Source: Halanaerobium saccharolyticum (GTDB taxonomy: Bacteria > Bacillota > Halanaerobiia > Halanaerobiales > Halanaerobiaceae). From it: a DNA stretch of 64,000 nucleotides. Positions within the stretch are counted from its first letter, which is position 1. Each line of letters begins with the position of its first letter. The notes beneath the pieces were generated by a model, which was given only the letters and a program-made list of their open reading frames with translations, searched no databases and was not told the origin of the DNA. Position numbers and translations under genes: made by a program. The stretch covers positions 1-64,000 of the forward strand of contig NZ_QLME01000012.1 in the NCBI RefSeq assembly GCF_003259895.1. Reading direction: 5' to 3'. Of the stretch, positions 17,905 through 26,829 are shown piece after piece.

Positions 17905-18780
17905 TTAAACTAAAAAATCTCCACTTAAAACAATTACAGCATAAACTGTAGGACCAACATGACATCCCAGAGTAGCACTAATGCGGCTGTTAAAAGTTTT
18001 AAGATTCAAATTGTTGTCTTGTTTGATCATTTCTATTAATTTATCTTTTGTGTCTATAAGATCAGATTCTCGGTCTCCATGAGCAAATCCAAACCAGATA
18101 TTTTTGTCATCGCCTATTTTTTCTTCAATTTCTTCAATAATTTTATCCTGAGCTCTATGTTGACCTCTAACTTTCGCAATTGGTTTAACTTTTCCGGTTT
18201 CAGTACTAATTGAAATTACAGGGTTAATACTAAAAATAGAACCTAAGAATGAACTGGCTTTGCCGATGCGGCCGCCCTTTTCCATAAAAGTTAGGTCTTT
18301 AACAGTAAAATATAAATACAAGTTATCTTTTGCTTTCTTAATAGTTTTTATTACCTCATCCATTTTTTTATCTTTTTCAATTAATTTAGCGGCGAGAGTA
18401 ACCAACATTCCCAGACCCAGAGAAATAGTGGAGGAATCAAGAACGGTGATTTTTTCAGCTGCTACCTCGCGAGCTGCTAATTTTGCTGATTCAAAAGTAC
18501 CACTTAAGGCAGCAGAGACATGAATAGAAAGCAGCTGATCATGTTTTTGCAGCATTTTTTTATATTTTTTCATAAAAAGAGCTGGGGCAGGTCTTGAGGT
18601 ATGTGGTAATTCTTTATTCTGATCAAGTTTTTTAAAGAAAGTTTCTGGATTGATATCAACCCCATCCTGAAACTCTTCTTCTCCAAAATGGACTGAGAGA
18701 GGTATAACCTCAATCTCATATTTTTCTAGTACTTCCTGATTTAAATCACAGGTACTGTCAGTTATAATACCAATACTCAT
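17905..18780 (-). CDS. degV: DegV family fatty-acid-binding protein
   Basis: DegV proteins bind a fatty acid and in Firmicutes act as FakB-type partners of the fatty acid kinase that feeds exogenous fatty acids into phospholipids. The N-terminus GIITDSTCDL is the family signature, and HTSRPAP, HVSAALSGT, DSSTISLGLG, MEKGGRIGKAS and GFAHGD follow in the usual order. The length (291) is normal. It is monocistronic on the minus strand, starting at the ATG at 18778-18780 behind AAGGAAAGGAG and ending against the terminator at 17859-17904. Its neighbours give no clue to specificity. Confidence 0.92.
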   Translation of the reverse strand: MSIGIITDSTCDLNQEVLEKYEIEVIPLSVHFGEEEFQDGVDINPETFFKKLDQNKELPHTSRPAPALFMKKYKKMLQKHDQLLSIHVSAALSGTFESAKLAAREVAAEKITVLDSSTISLGLGMLVTLAAKLIEKDKKMDEVIKTIKKAKDNLYLYFTVKDLTFMEKGGRIGKASSFLGSIFSINPVISISTETGKVKPIAKVRGQHRAQDKIIEEIEEKIGDDKNIWFGFAHGDRESDLIDTKDKLIEMIKQDNNLNLKTFNSRISATLGCHVGPTVYAVIVLSGDFLV

Positions 18781-18883
18781 TTTTCTGCTCCTTTCCTTAA
18801 TTAAAAATTAAATTGCAGTGGTGACAAATACATTTCTGACTAAATTACAAAATTATTCTTTTAATTAATTTTAGCATCTAAAA

Positions 18884-19711
18884 TTAGATTTGTCCATTTT
18901 TATACAGACTGGGGGATTTACCCATTATTTTTTTAAAAATTTTGGAGAAACTAAAGGGATCTTCATAGCCGACACTCAAAGCAGCAGATCGGACCTTTAG
19001 ATTATAATTTTTTAATAGCAGCGCAGCCTTTTCCATCCTAAATTCAATTAAATACTGCTGGGGTGAGACATTGAGGAGTTCATCAAATAACTGCCAGAGA
19101 TAAGAGCGATTCAAATTCAAATAGCTGGCAATATCTGATATTTTTAAATCAGGCCTGGAATAATTGCGGTCAATATAATTAACAGCTTTTTTGAGATATT
19201 CCCCCTTTAAATTTTCATTTCTATTTACCCGCTGTTTATTATCTTCAATTATTTCAGCAAAAAAGAAGTACAGCAGACCCAGTAATTTAATTTCTTTAGA
19301 TTTTTTTAAATTACCTGTCTGACTCATCTCCAAAAATATATTTGACATTTTTTCAGGATTCTGAGCTCTAAAATATGGTTTTTCTCTGCTGATTCCAGCT
19401 TCTTTTAGATAATCTTCGGCCTTTAAGCCAGTAAAACCGATCCAGGAATACTGCCAGGGATTATTCTGGTCAGCCTGATAGTAAGAGAGAAGATGGGGCC
19501 AGATTACAAATCCCTGACCTCTATTTAACTCAAATTTATTATCATCAACTTTAAAGATACCTTTACCTCGATGAATATAGTGAATTAGAAAATAATCTCT
19601 AACTGCTGGTCCGTAACTGTGACTTTTACCACACTGCTGTGAACCACAGATATGGATTTCCATATCAGTTAAATGAAGCCGATCAATATCCAAATCCTGT
19701 TCTTTAGCCAT
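18884..19711 (-). CDS. AraC family transcriptional regulator
   Basis: A 275-residue regulator with an N-terminal cupin-type sugar-sensing domain (about 15-150, including SHSYGPAVRDYFLIHYIHRG and the GQGFVIWP turn) and a C-terminal AraC double helix-turn-helix (about 170-270), ending with RSAALSVGYEDPFSFSKIF. It has the MelR/RhaR-type single-component layout without a receiver. It is divergent from melA (19848) across a 136-base spacer, so it probably activates melA and the MFS gene in response to an alpha-galactoside. It starts at ATG 19709-19711 behind GGGAGGATA. Confidence 0.9.
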   Translation of the reverse strand: MAKEQDLDIDRLHLTDMEIHICGSQQCGKSHSYGPAVRDYFLIHYIHRGKGIFKVDDNKFELNRGQGFVIWPHLLSYYQADQNNPWQYSWIGFTGLKAEDYLKEAGISREKPYFRAQNPEKMSNIFLEMSQTGNLKKSKEIKLLGLLYFFFAEIIEDNKQRVNRNENLKGEYLKKAVNYIDRNYSRPDLKISDIASYLNLNRSYLWQLFDELLNVSPQQYLIEFRMEKAALLLKNYNLKVRSAALSVGYEDPFSFSKIFKKIMGKSPSLYKNGQI

Positions 19712-19768
19712 AATATCCTCCCTGAAAAAAATATTTAAAATTAAAAACTAACATTAGGACATGTATTT

Positions 19769-19812
19769 TTGACATAAAACCATTTATATAAACATAGTAC
19801 TATGGATATAAT
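19769..19812 (+). promoter_or_regulatory. probable activator-dependent promoter of melA with a 12-bp palindrome
   Basis: A good -10 (TATAAT, 19807-19812) has no -35 at the normal distance; the hexamer 17 bases upstream reads TTATAT. The spacer holds the perfect palindrome CATAGTACTATG (19793-19804). TTGACA at 19769-19774 is 32 bases from the -10, too far for sigma-A. This suits activation by the divergent AraC protein. Confidence 0.45.
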
Positions 19813-19847
19813 AAAATTACAAACTAAATTTAGAAGGAGAGACAATA

Positions 19848-21143
19848 ATGACTAAAATTACTTTTATGGGAGCAGGGAGTACTGTTTTTGCAAAAAATGT
19901 TCTGGGGGACTGTATTTTAACTTCGGCTTTAAGGGAGTCCGAATTTGCTTTATATGATATTGATCAGCAGCGTTTAAAAGATTCTAAAATGATGCTTAAA
20001 AATATCAACAGCAATCATGGGGATTATGCTGAAATAAATGCTTATACAGACCGCCGGGCTGCTCTTGAAGATGCAGATTATGTAATCAATGCAATTCAGG
20101 TAGGTGGGTATGAACCTTCAACAGTTATTGACTTTGAAATTCCAAAAAAATATGGACTGAGCCAGACAATAGGTGATACACTGGGTATTGGTGGAATATT
20201 TAGAGCTTTAAGGACTATACCGGTTATGCTGGATTTTGCTCGTGATATTGAAGAAGTTGCTCCAGATGCCTGGTTTTTAAATTACACTAATCCAATGTCG
20301 ATTTTAACTGGAGCCATGCTCAGAGCAACTAATGTTAAAACAGTCGGCTTATGTCACAGTGTTCAGATCTGTCATGAACAGCTGCTGGAGCCGCTTGGGA
20401 TGAGTACTGAGAATCTGCAGTATAAAATTGCAGGGATTAATCATATGTCCTGGCTGCTGGAAATAACCCGGGAGGGGAAAGATCTTTATCCTGAGATTAA
20501 AAAGAAAGCATTAAATAGGGAAATTCCACATGATGACATGGTTCGTTATGAATTGATGAAGCGCTTTGGTTATTACATAACTGAATCAAGTGAACATAAT
20601 GCAGAATATCATCCTTATTTTATTAAATCTAAGTATCCAGAGCTAATAGAAAAGTTTAATATCCCGCTTGATGAATATCCGCGGCGCTGTGAAAAACAGA
20701 TTGCAGATTGGGAAGAGATGCGGGATGAGCTGGTTAAAAATGAAGAATTAGAACATGAGCGGACTCACGAATATGCCTCTTATATTATGGAAGCGATAGA
20801 AACTGGCAATCCATATAAAATTGGGGGAAATGTTTTGAATACAGGTTTGATTGAAAACTTACCCCGGAAAGCAGTTGTTGAAGTTCCCTGTCTGGTTGAC
20901 CGCAGTGGAATATCCCCCTGCTATGTAGGAGAACTGCCAGAACAGCTGGCTGCACTAAATAGAACAAATATAAATGTTCATCTAATGACAATCAAAGCAG
21001 CCTTAGAAAAAAAGAAAGAATATATTTATCAGGCTGCACTACTTGATCCCCATACTGCTTCTGAATTATCTATTGACGATACGATTAATTTATGTGATGA
21101 TTTAATAGAGGCTCATGGTGATTGGCTGCCCGAATATAAATAA
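19848..21143 (+). CDS. melA: alpha-galactosidase, glycoside hydrolase family 4
   Basis: NAD- and manganese-dependent alpha-galactosidase that would cleave melibiose- or raffinose-type alpha-galactosides in the cytoplasm. Visible landmarks are the nucleotide-binding N-terminus KITFMGAGSTVFAKN, VIQVGGY-like and IGDTLGIGGIFRALRT segments, LNYTNPMSI, the metal site GLCHSVQ with its Cys and His, and AGINHMSWLLE. Together they match MelA more closely than the alpha-glucosidase or alpha-glucuronidase branches of GH4. The length (431) is close to E. coli MelA. It starts at ATG 19848 behind AGAAGGAGAG. The MFS gene follows by 27 bases, forming an operon divergent from the AraC regulator. Confidence 0.92.
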   Translation: MTKITFMGAGSTVFAKNVLGDCILTSALRESEFALYDIDQQRLKDSKMMLKNINSNHGDYAEINAYTDRRAALEDADYVINAIQVGGYEPSTVIDFEIPKKYGLSQTIGDTLGIGGIFRALRTIPVMLDFARDIEEVAPDAWFLNYTNPMSILTGAMLRATNVKTVGLCHSVQICHEQLLEPLGMSTENLQYKIAGINHMSWLLEITREGKDLYPEIKKKALNREIPHDDMVRYELMKRFGYYITESSEHNAEYHPYFIKSKYPELIEKFNIPLDEYPRRCEKQIADWEEMRDELVKNEELEHERTHEYASYIMEAIETGNPYKIGGNVLNTGLIENLPRKAVVEVPCLVDRSGISPCYVGELPEQLAALNRTNINVHLMTIKAALEKKKEYIYQAALLDPHTASELSIDDTINLCDDLIEAHGDWLPEYK

Positions 21144-21169
21144 AAATTAGCTGGGGTGAGGTTTAAAGA

Positions 21170-22342
21170 ATGAGTAATAATAAAAAAAAAATAATAATAC
21201 TTTCATTTACAATAATGTTTATGATAGGAGTTGTTAATAATATTCGAGGCCAGGTGGGACCCTATATTATGGATGACTTTGGCCTGAACTACAGCAGGCT
21301 AGGTTTTTTGCTTTCCTTTATCTCAATTGGATCAATGATAGTATATTTTATCAGTGGTAAATTAATTGAAAAGTTTGGACTTTTAAAAATCATTTTTTAT
21401 GGGATAATTCATAATATATTGGCCTTAATATTTGTTTTTTTATCAGCTAATTATTATGCATTAATATTCTCACTATTTTTAGTTGGAGCAGGTGTTACAA
21501 TTTTAAGTATTTCTGCTATTAATCTCACTTCAATTTCTTACAGTAAAAAAAGGGGTAAAATGATCAACTTACTCCATCTTTTTTATGGGGCAGGTGGGAT
21601 GATCGCCCCTTATTTTGTAACTTTAGTTTTAAAATTAGGTTTTAGCTGGAATTATTCGTTTTTGTTTTCAATAATTTTACTATTAATTATCTTTTTTGAA
21701 TTTAATTCAGCTTCACTGCCAGAAATAGAATCTGGTGGAGAAACGGTTATGAGAGCAACATCAGATTTGATTAAGGAGAAAAAAGTAATTTTATTTTCAT
21801 TAATTGTATTTTTTCAGGTAGGAGTAGAATTTTCTCTGGTTACCTGGCTGGCCCCATTTTTAAAAGATGTAGAGGAGAGGACAGATTTGATGGTAAGTTT
21901 TTATCTTTCTCTCTTTTTTATAACCTTCACTTTAGGTAGATTTTTGGCCAGTTTTATTGTTGAAAAAATTGGCTATTATAATTATTTAATCTATACTGGA
22001 GGCACTGCCGCTCTCTTAATTTCTTTTGCTTTAATTGGTGGTTATAGCTTTACTATTCTAATACCGCTTTCAGGTTTATTTTTAGCCGGTCAGGTCCCCA
22101 CACTTCAGGCTGCTATTCTAGATAGTTTTGGCGGCAGTGGTATAAAAGTGGTTGGTTTTGCCCAGACTGCAGGCATGGTTGGACTAACAGTTCTTTCTAA
22201 CTGGGTAGTTGGTTTCATTAATGATTTTATTGCTATTGAGGCAGGTTTTATCTTTTTAGTTATAATCTTAACTATAGCAATGACAATTACATACTATTTG
22301 AAAAAAATAACTCAACATGAGACAGCAGAGTATAAAAGTTAA
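21170..22342 (+). CDS. major facilitator superfamily transporter
   Basis: A 390-residue membrane protein with about 12 hydrophobic helices in two halves and no soluble domain. The N-terminal half has an MDDFGLNYSRLGFLLSF opening helix and a GKLIEKFG loop in the place of MFS motif A; the start of the second half is similar (GRFLASFIVEKIG). This resembles sugar or FucP-like MFS members. It sits 27 bases after melA and before a terminator, so it probably brings in the alpha-galactoside or exports a product. The substrate cannot be read from the sequence. Confidence 0.8.
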   Translation: MSNNKKKIIILSFTIMFMIGVVNNIRGQVGPYIMDDFGLNYSRLGFLLSFISIGSMIVYFISGKLIEKFGLLKIIFYGIIHNILALIFVFLSANYYALIFSLFLVGAGVTILSISAINLTSISYSKKRGKMINLLHLFYGAGGMIAPYFVTLVLKLGFSWNYSFLFSIILLLIIFFEFNSASLPEIESGGETVMRATSDLIKEKKVILFSLIVFFQVGVEFSLVTWLAPFLKDVEERTDLMVSFYLSLFFITFTLGRFLASFIVEKIGYYNYLIYTGGTAALLISFALIGGYSFTILIPLSGLFLAGQVPTLQAAILDSFGGSGIKVVGFAQTAGMVGLTVLSNWVVGFINDFIAIEAGFIFLVIILTIAMTITYYLKKITQHETAEYKS

Positions 22343-22346
22343 ATAA

Positions 22347-22382
22347 AAAAACACTGCTTATTTTAGTTCAGCAGTGTTTTTA
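22347..22382. terminator. bidirectional intrinsic terminator
   Basis: AAAAAACACTGCT pairs with AGCAGTGTTTTT around a short AT-rich loop, with A and T runs on both sides. It ends the melA operon and, from the other side, the SprA-like gene. Confidence 0.88.
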
Positions 22383-22399
22383 ATTTCTATTAAATTTTA

Positions 22400-23128
22400 T
22401 TAAGCTGCAAAACCCTGATTAGAAGATATTTCTCTGCTGGAGTTTTGATAAGAACTTTCTCTTTTGTTGATTAAATATTTATTTTCAAAAATAGAATCTT
22501 CATTTTTATTTATTTCCTGAGAACTTTCAGTTTCTTCATTTTCACCACTGATTTCATTTTGATTTAATTCTGACTGAGCTTCCATTTTCATTCTGGTAGC
22601 CTTTGCAGCAATCTGTAAGTCAGCCCCGGAGGGTTGTGCTGGAGCTGTTGCAGCACGTTTAATCTGATCTGCTTTTTTAACGGTCTCTTCAGGTGTTTTT
22701 GCCGGTGAGGTTTCAATATCAACTGAACCTCCAACTGCATAACGTCTATTATCCGGACCAGTAGTATAACTATATGAGGCTGAGCCAGCATACTGTCCAC
22801 CTGCAGATTGATGAGCCATCTCATGAGCTCTAACTTCCCGATCTCGGCGTTTTAATTTTTCTATTTCTCGCTGTTCAGCTTTACTAAATTCATTTTCAGT
22901 TTGAGTTTCATTCTTGTTTTCATAATTTTTGTTTTGTCCTTCAGCAGAGCTAGAGGAGTTATCTACAGCATTATTAAAACTATTATTTTGATTACTTTTG
23001 TCTTCAGAAGTATTTAATCCTAAGTCAATATCTTTTGACTGAGAATTGCTGTTATTAATATTTGATTTAATTGCCCAACCTGGAACCGGCTGGCTGTTTA
23101 ATGATGACAGAGCCAACATTTTGCTCAC
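22400..23128 (-). CDS. SprA-related putative metalloprotease-like protein
   Basis: A 242-residue protein. The first 80 residues are low-complexity and rich in Asn, Ser, Gln and Glu. The conserved core (about 82-185) contains DREVRAHEMAHQSAGGQYAG with a gluzincin-like H102-E103-xx-H106, followed by SYSYTTGPDNRRYAVGG and a helical ADLQIAAKATRMKMEA segment. This matches the SprA-related family found in many anaerobes. The C-terminal 55 residues are again low-complexity. There is no signal peptide. Proteolytic activity is suggested only by the HExxH-like motif and is unproven. It is monocistronic on the minus strand with no functional link to its neighbours. Confidence 0.75.
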   Translation of the reverse strand: MSKMLALSSLNSQPVPGWAIKSNINNSNSQSKDIDLGLNTSEDKSNQNNSFNNAVDNSSSSAEGQNKNYENKNETQTENEFSKAEQREIEKLKRRDREVRAHEMAHQSAGGQYAGSASYSYTTGPDNRRYAVGGSVDIETSPAKTPEETVKKADQIKRAATAPAQPSGADLQIAAKATRMKMEAQSELNQNEISGENEETESSQEINKNEDSIFENKYLINKRESSYQNSSREISSNQGFAA

Positions 23129-23231
23129 CTCTTTATTATCTTTTTTCTTATTATACTATATTTATAATTTTCAAGCAAATAATATTAAAAAAATTTCAAA
23201 ATTTATTTCAGTGAAAACATTGGGCAGCTGC

Positions 23232-23260
23232 TTTACTAAATAAAAAAATAGTGTTATAAT
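23232..23260 (+). promoter_or_regulatory. sigma-A promoter of the ROK-gal operon
   Basis: TTTACT (23232-23237), a 17-base spacer and a perfect TATAAT (23255-23260). The ROK operator begins four bases downstream of the -10. Confidence 0.75.
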
Positions 23261-23263
23261 TAA

Positions 23264-23290
23264 CTTTGTTAATTTAATAAATTAACAAAG
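23264..23290 (+). promoter_or_regulatory. 27-bp palindromic operator, probable ROK repressor site
   Basis: Arms CTTTGTTAATTT and AAATTAACAAAG flank a three-base centre, giving a nearly perfect dyad over the likely transcription start. The TTTGTT/AACAAA ends resemble operators of the XylR/NagC type. It precedes the ROK gene by 16 bases, suggesting autorepression and control of the genes behind it. Confidence 0.75.
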
Positions 23291-23306
23291 AAACGGGAGT
23301 GAGAAG

Positions 23307-24455
23307 ATGGAAAAAGGCAGTTTTAAAAATATGAAAAAACAAAATCAAAAAAATATACTTACTTTAATTAAAAATGAAAAGGGTATTTCTCGAGCTCAGA
23401 TAGCAGATCAACTCGAAGTCTCTCGAGCAACGGTTACCAATATAGTCAGAGAATTGATTAAACTGAAACTAGTCAGAGAGTCTAAGATGGGTATGTCCAG
23501 AGGTGGCAGGAGACCAATGCTGCTTAAATTAAACTCTGAGGGAGCTTATGTAATTGGTATTGAATGGGGGATTGAAGCAATTAGGGCTGTTTTGTTAGAT
23601 TTTGAAGCAGAAATAATTGAAGAAGATCAAATTAATACTGAAAAATATACACTGGCTGAATATAAAAATCATACTTTTTCTTTGATCAAAAAATATAAAG
23701 ATCAGCTCAAAGACAGTAATAAAATAATTGGTATTGGTCTTGGAATTCATGGACTGGTTGATCCGGAAGCGGGAAAATCAATTTTTACACCTCATTTTGA
23801 CTGGGGGGAAGTTGATATCAAAAGTATTCTGGCTGAAAAATATGATTATCCAATTTTTATTGATAATGATGTCCGGATGATGGCTGCCGGAGAAATCTGG
23901 CAGGATAGAGAGGATTTTATCTTTATCAATACCGGATCTGGTATTGGTGCAGCTTTAGTTTTTAAAGCTGAGCTTCACTATGGAAATAATTATGCAGCTG
24001 GAGAATTTGGACATATGAAAATCACTGATGATGGACCAATCTGCCACTGTGGTAAAAAAGGATGTCTGGAGGCACTTTCTTCTAAGGAAAGTATTATTGA
24101 ACGCTATCACAAACTTAAAGATTTAAAAAGTGAGATAAATTTTGATCAGATAATGATAAATTTCCAAAAAGAAGAGAATGAAGCTCTAATTGTAATCAAT
24201 GATGCCTTGAAATATTTTGGTCGTGCTATTTCTGATCTGGTAAATATTTTAAATCCAGAAGCAGTTATAATTGGTGGTTTATTTGCTGAATATGAAGAAA
24301 CGCTAATTAAACCTCTTTATCAAATAGTTAAGGAAGAATCACTGGCCCAGGCGGTTAAAGATTTAAAAATAAGTACAGCCTATTACCAGGAGTTTGCTGG
24401 TGCTGCTGGGGCAGCAGAAAAAGTTTTGAATAATTTTTTTGAGCTTAAAATCTAA
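23307..24455 (+). CDS. ROK family transcriptional repressor (XylR/NagC-like)
   Basis: N-terminal winged helix-turn-helix (about residues 10-75, with SRAQIADQLEVSRATVTNIV) fused to a sugar-kinase-like ROK domain. The ROK zinc motif CHCGKKGCLE is present, preceded by GEFGHMKI. Loop residues normally needed for phosphoryl transfer read GIEWGIEAIRAV instead of DIGGTK, so it should sense a sugar without phosphorylating it. It opens a run of galE and galK on the same strand with no terminator between, so galactose or a derivative is the likely effector. It starts at ATG 23307 behind GGGAGTGAG. Confidence 0.9.
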   Translation: MEKGSFKNMKKQNQKNILTLIKNEKGISRAQIADQLEVSRATVTNIVRELIKLKLVRESKMGMSRGGRRPMLLKLNSEGAYVIGIEWGIEAIRAVLLDFEAEIIEEDQINTEKYTLAEYKNHTFSLIKKYKDQLKDSNKIIGIGLGIHGLVDPEAGKSIFTPHFDWGEVDIKSILAEKYDYPIFIDNDVRMMAAGEIWQDREDFIFINTGSGIGAALVFKAELHYGNNYAAGEFGHMKITDDGPICHCGKKGCLEALSSKESIIERYHKLKDLKSEINFDQIMINFQKEENEALIVINDALKYFGRAISDLVNILNPEAVIIGGLFAEYEETLIKPLYQIVKEESLAQAVKDLKISTAYYQEFAGAAGAAEKVLNNFFELKI

Positions 24456-24486
24456 ATTTAATAAAAACAATTAAATTTTAATTAAA

Positions 24487-24513
24487 TTAGTGATAAATAT
24501 TCAATATCACTAA
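24487..24513 (+). promoter_or_regulatory. inverted repeat in front of galE
   Basis: TTAGTGATA (24487-24495) and TATCACTAA (24505-24513) form a 9-bp dyad with a 9-base loop, 25 bases before the galE start. It could be an operator or an RNA hairpin. There is no T run, so it is not a terminator. Confidence 0.4.
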
Positions 24514-24538
24514 GTATATTATACGAGGAGGAGAAAAG

Positions 24539-25525
24539 ATGAATATTTTAGTAACAGGAGGAGCAGGTTATATCGGCAGTCATGTTCTCAAAGCACTGCT
24601 TAAAGAAGGACATCAGGTTGTTACCCTTGATAATTTACAAAAAGGGCACAAAAAAGCTGTAAAAGGAGGTAAATTTGTTAAGGGAGACCTGGCAGATAAA
24701 GAGCTTTTAAATCAGGTGATGGAAGAAAATCAGATTGAAGGTGTAATCCATCTGGCTGCAGACAGCCTGGTTGGAGAATCAATGGAGAACCCGGGTAAAT
24801 ATTATCGAAACAATTTTGCCAATGGGATTAACCTGTTAGAGGCCATGGTTAAGAACGGAGTTCAAAACATTGTTTTTTCTTCAACTGCAGCTGTTTATGG
24901 AGAACCAGATCAGATTCCCATCAAAGAAGATAATCAGACTGAGCCGACAAGCACCTATGGAGAAAGTAAGCTGTTTTTTGAAAAAGCATTGAAACGCTAT
25001 GATGAAATTCATAACATAAAATATGTTTCTTTACGCTATTTTAATGCAGCTGGTGCAGATCCAGAGGGAGAGATCGGAGAGGCGCATGATCCGGAAACAC
25101 ATTTAATCCCGATTGTTTTGCAGACAGCTTTAGGTATCAGAGATAAGATTTATATTTTTGGTGATGATTATCCAACTCGTGATGGCAGCTGTATTAGAGA
25201 TTATATTCATGTTACTGATCTGGCAGCAGCTCATGTGCTGGCAGTAGAAGCTCTGGCTGATGGTAAAGAGAGTTCAATCTATAATCTTGGTAATGGAGAA
25301 GGTTATTCTGTTAAGGAAGTTATCGATACAGTTAAAGAAGTTACAGGCCGTGATTTTGAGATTGAGGTCTCCGAGAGAAGAGCAGGAGATCCTGCAGTAT
25401 TAATTGCAAGTTCTGATAAAATTCAAAAAGAGTTGGACTGGCAGCCTCAATATACTGAACTAGAAAAGATAATATCCACAGCCTGGCAGTGGCATAAATC
25501 AGGTGGCTTTGAGGTAATTTATTAA
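24539..25525 (+). CDS. galE: UDP-glucose 4-epimerase
   Basis: Interconverts UDP-galactose and UDP-glucose in the Leloir pathway, using bound NAD. The Rossmann motif GGAGYIGSH (about residues 7-15), LAADSLVGES, the catalytic SSTAAVYG/YGESK pair (Ser-Tyr-xxx-Lys), and GTRDGSCIRDYIHVTDLA-type C-terminal motifs (here PTRDGSCIRDY) are all visible. The length (328) is normal. ATG 24539 follows GAGGAGGAG. It lies 83 bases after the ROK regulator and 106 before galK. Confidence 0.97.
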   Translation: MNILVTGGAGYIGSHVLKALLKEGHQVVTLDNLQKGHKKAVKGGKFVKGDLADKELLNQVMEENQIEGVIHLAADSLVGESMENPGKYYRNNFANGINLLEAMVKNGVQNIVFSSTAAVYGEPDQIPIKEDNQTEPTSTYGESKLFFEKALKRYDEIHNIKYVSLRYFNAAGADPEGEIGEAHDPETHLIPIVLQTALGIRDKIYIFGDDYPTRDGSCIRDYIHVTDLAAAHVLAVEALADGKESSIYNLGNGEGYSVKEVIDTVKEVTGRDFEIEVSERRAGDPAVLIASSDKIQKELDWQPQYTELEKIISTAWQWHKSGGFEVIY

Positions 25526-25631
25526 GCGGTGAACGTCTAATACGTAGGCTTTAAGAAAAGTAATGATTACCTAACCTAAAAGCAAAATTAATTTTTATTA
25601 GTTAAATTAATATTTTAAAAGAGGTGTAATT

Positions 25632-26792
25632 ATGAATAAACAGGAGTTGTGGGATAACTTTGGAAGAACTTTTAGAGATTTTGATTTAGAAAGTGGAATT
25701 TATAAAGCTCCAGGGCGGGTTAATTTAATCGGTGAACATACAGATTATAATGATGGTTTTGTAATGCCAATGGCGATTGAAAAAGAGATTACAATGTTGG
25801 CCCAGCTGCGGCCAGATAGAAAAGTTAAGTTTTATTCCCTGGATTATGATCAGATGGTGGAATATAACCTGGACAGCTTAGAATATGATGAGGAAAATAT
25901 CTGGGCAAATTATATAATGGGAGTTATTGATGAAATTCAAAAATTGGGATCAAGTCTGCAGGGATTCAATTTAATGTTTACCGGTAATATTCCTCAGGGT
26001 TCGGGATTAAGTTCTTCAGCTGCTCTGGAGGTAGTTACTGCTATGACAGTTGTTGATCTGCATAAAATAAAAATAGATGGAATAGAAATGGCTCTGCTTG
26101 CTCAGAGAGCAGAAAATAATTTTGTTGGAGTTCAGTGTGGAATTATGGACCAGTATATTTCCCGCCTGGGTCAAAAAGGCCACGCTTTGTTAATTGACTG
26201 TCGAACAAACGATTACCAGTTGGTACCATTTAAAGATGAAAATTATCAAATTGTGATCTGTAATTCCAGAGTGGAAAGAGGACTTGTAGATTCTAAATAT
26301 AATGAGCGTCGGAGTGAATGTGAGCAGGCTGTAGAATTCTTTGCAGAAAAAGAAGCCAGTGAAATTACTGCTTTAAGAGATCTTGATCTGGAAACAGTAG
26401 AAAAATATAAAGATGAACTGGCAGAAAATGTTTACAAAAGAGCTCACCATGTAGTCAGCGAAAATGCAAGGGTGATAGAAAGTCAAAAAGCCTTAGAAGC
26501 TGATGAGCTTAAGAAATTTGGTGATTTAATGTATGCTTCTCATAAAAGCTTAAGTGAAGACTATGAGGTTAGCTGTGAAGAACTAGATATTTTAGTTAGC
26601 TTGGCAGCAGAAGCCGGTGTTGAAGGAGCCAGAATGACCGGAGCTGGTTTTGGAGGCTGTACGGTTAATTTAGTCAAAAAAGACCGTACAGAACAGTTTA
26701 TTAAAATAATTAAAGAAAAATACAAAAAAGAAACCGATATAGATGCTGAAGTTTATATCAGTAATCCAGCTGCAGGTGCTAGAAAAATTTAG
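25632..26792 (+). CDS. galK: galactokinase
   Basis: Phosphorylates D-galactose to galactose-1-phosphate with ATP. GHMP-kinase motifs are in the expected places: APGRVNLIGEHTDYN (about residues 26-40, the galactokinase signature), the phosphate loop GNIPQGSGLSSSAAL, CGIMDQY with the catalytic Asp, and RMTGAGFGGC near the C-terminus. The length (386) is normal. ATG 25632 follows AAAGAGGTG. No galT follows: the next gene, 37 bases on, is the ABC-domain histidine kinase, so uridylyl transfer must be encoded elsewhere. Confidence 0.97.
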   Translation: MNKQELWDNFGRTFRDFDLESGIYKAPGRVNLIGEHTDYNDGFVMPMAIEKEITMLAQLRPDRKVKFYSLDYDQMVEYNLDSLEYDEENIWANYIMGVIDEIQKLGSSLQGFNLMFTGNIPQGSGLSSSAALEVVTAMTVVDLHKIKIDGIEMALLAQRAENNFVGVQCGIMDQYISRLGQKGHALLIDCRTNDYQLVPFKDENYQIVICNSRVERGLVDSKYNERRSECEQAVEFFAEKEASEITALRDLDLETVEKYKDELAENVYKRAHHVVSENARVIESQKALEADELKKFGDLMYASHKSLSEDYEVSCEELDILVSLAAEAGVEGARMTGAGFGGCTVNLVKKDRTEQFIKIIKEKYKKETDIDAEVYISNPAAGARKI

Positions 26793-26829
26793 ATAAATCT
26801 ATTTAGTTCAATCAATTTGAGGTGATATT

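Noticed and set aside
18260-18523. 87-codon plus-strand frame inside degV
   Set aside because: It is the complement of a well-conserved DegV coding region and has no start signals of its own.
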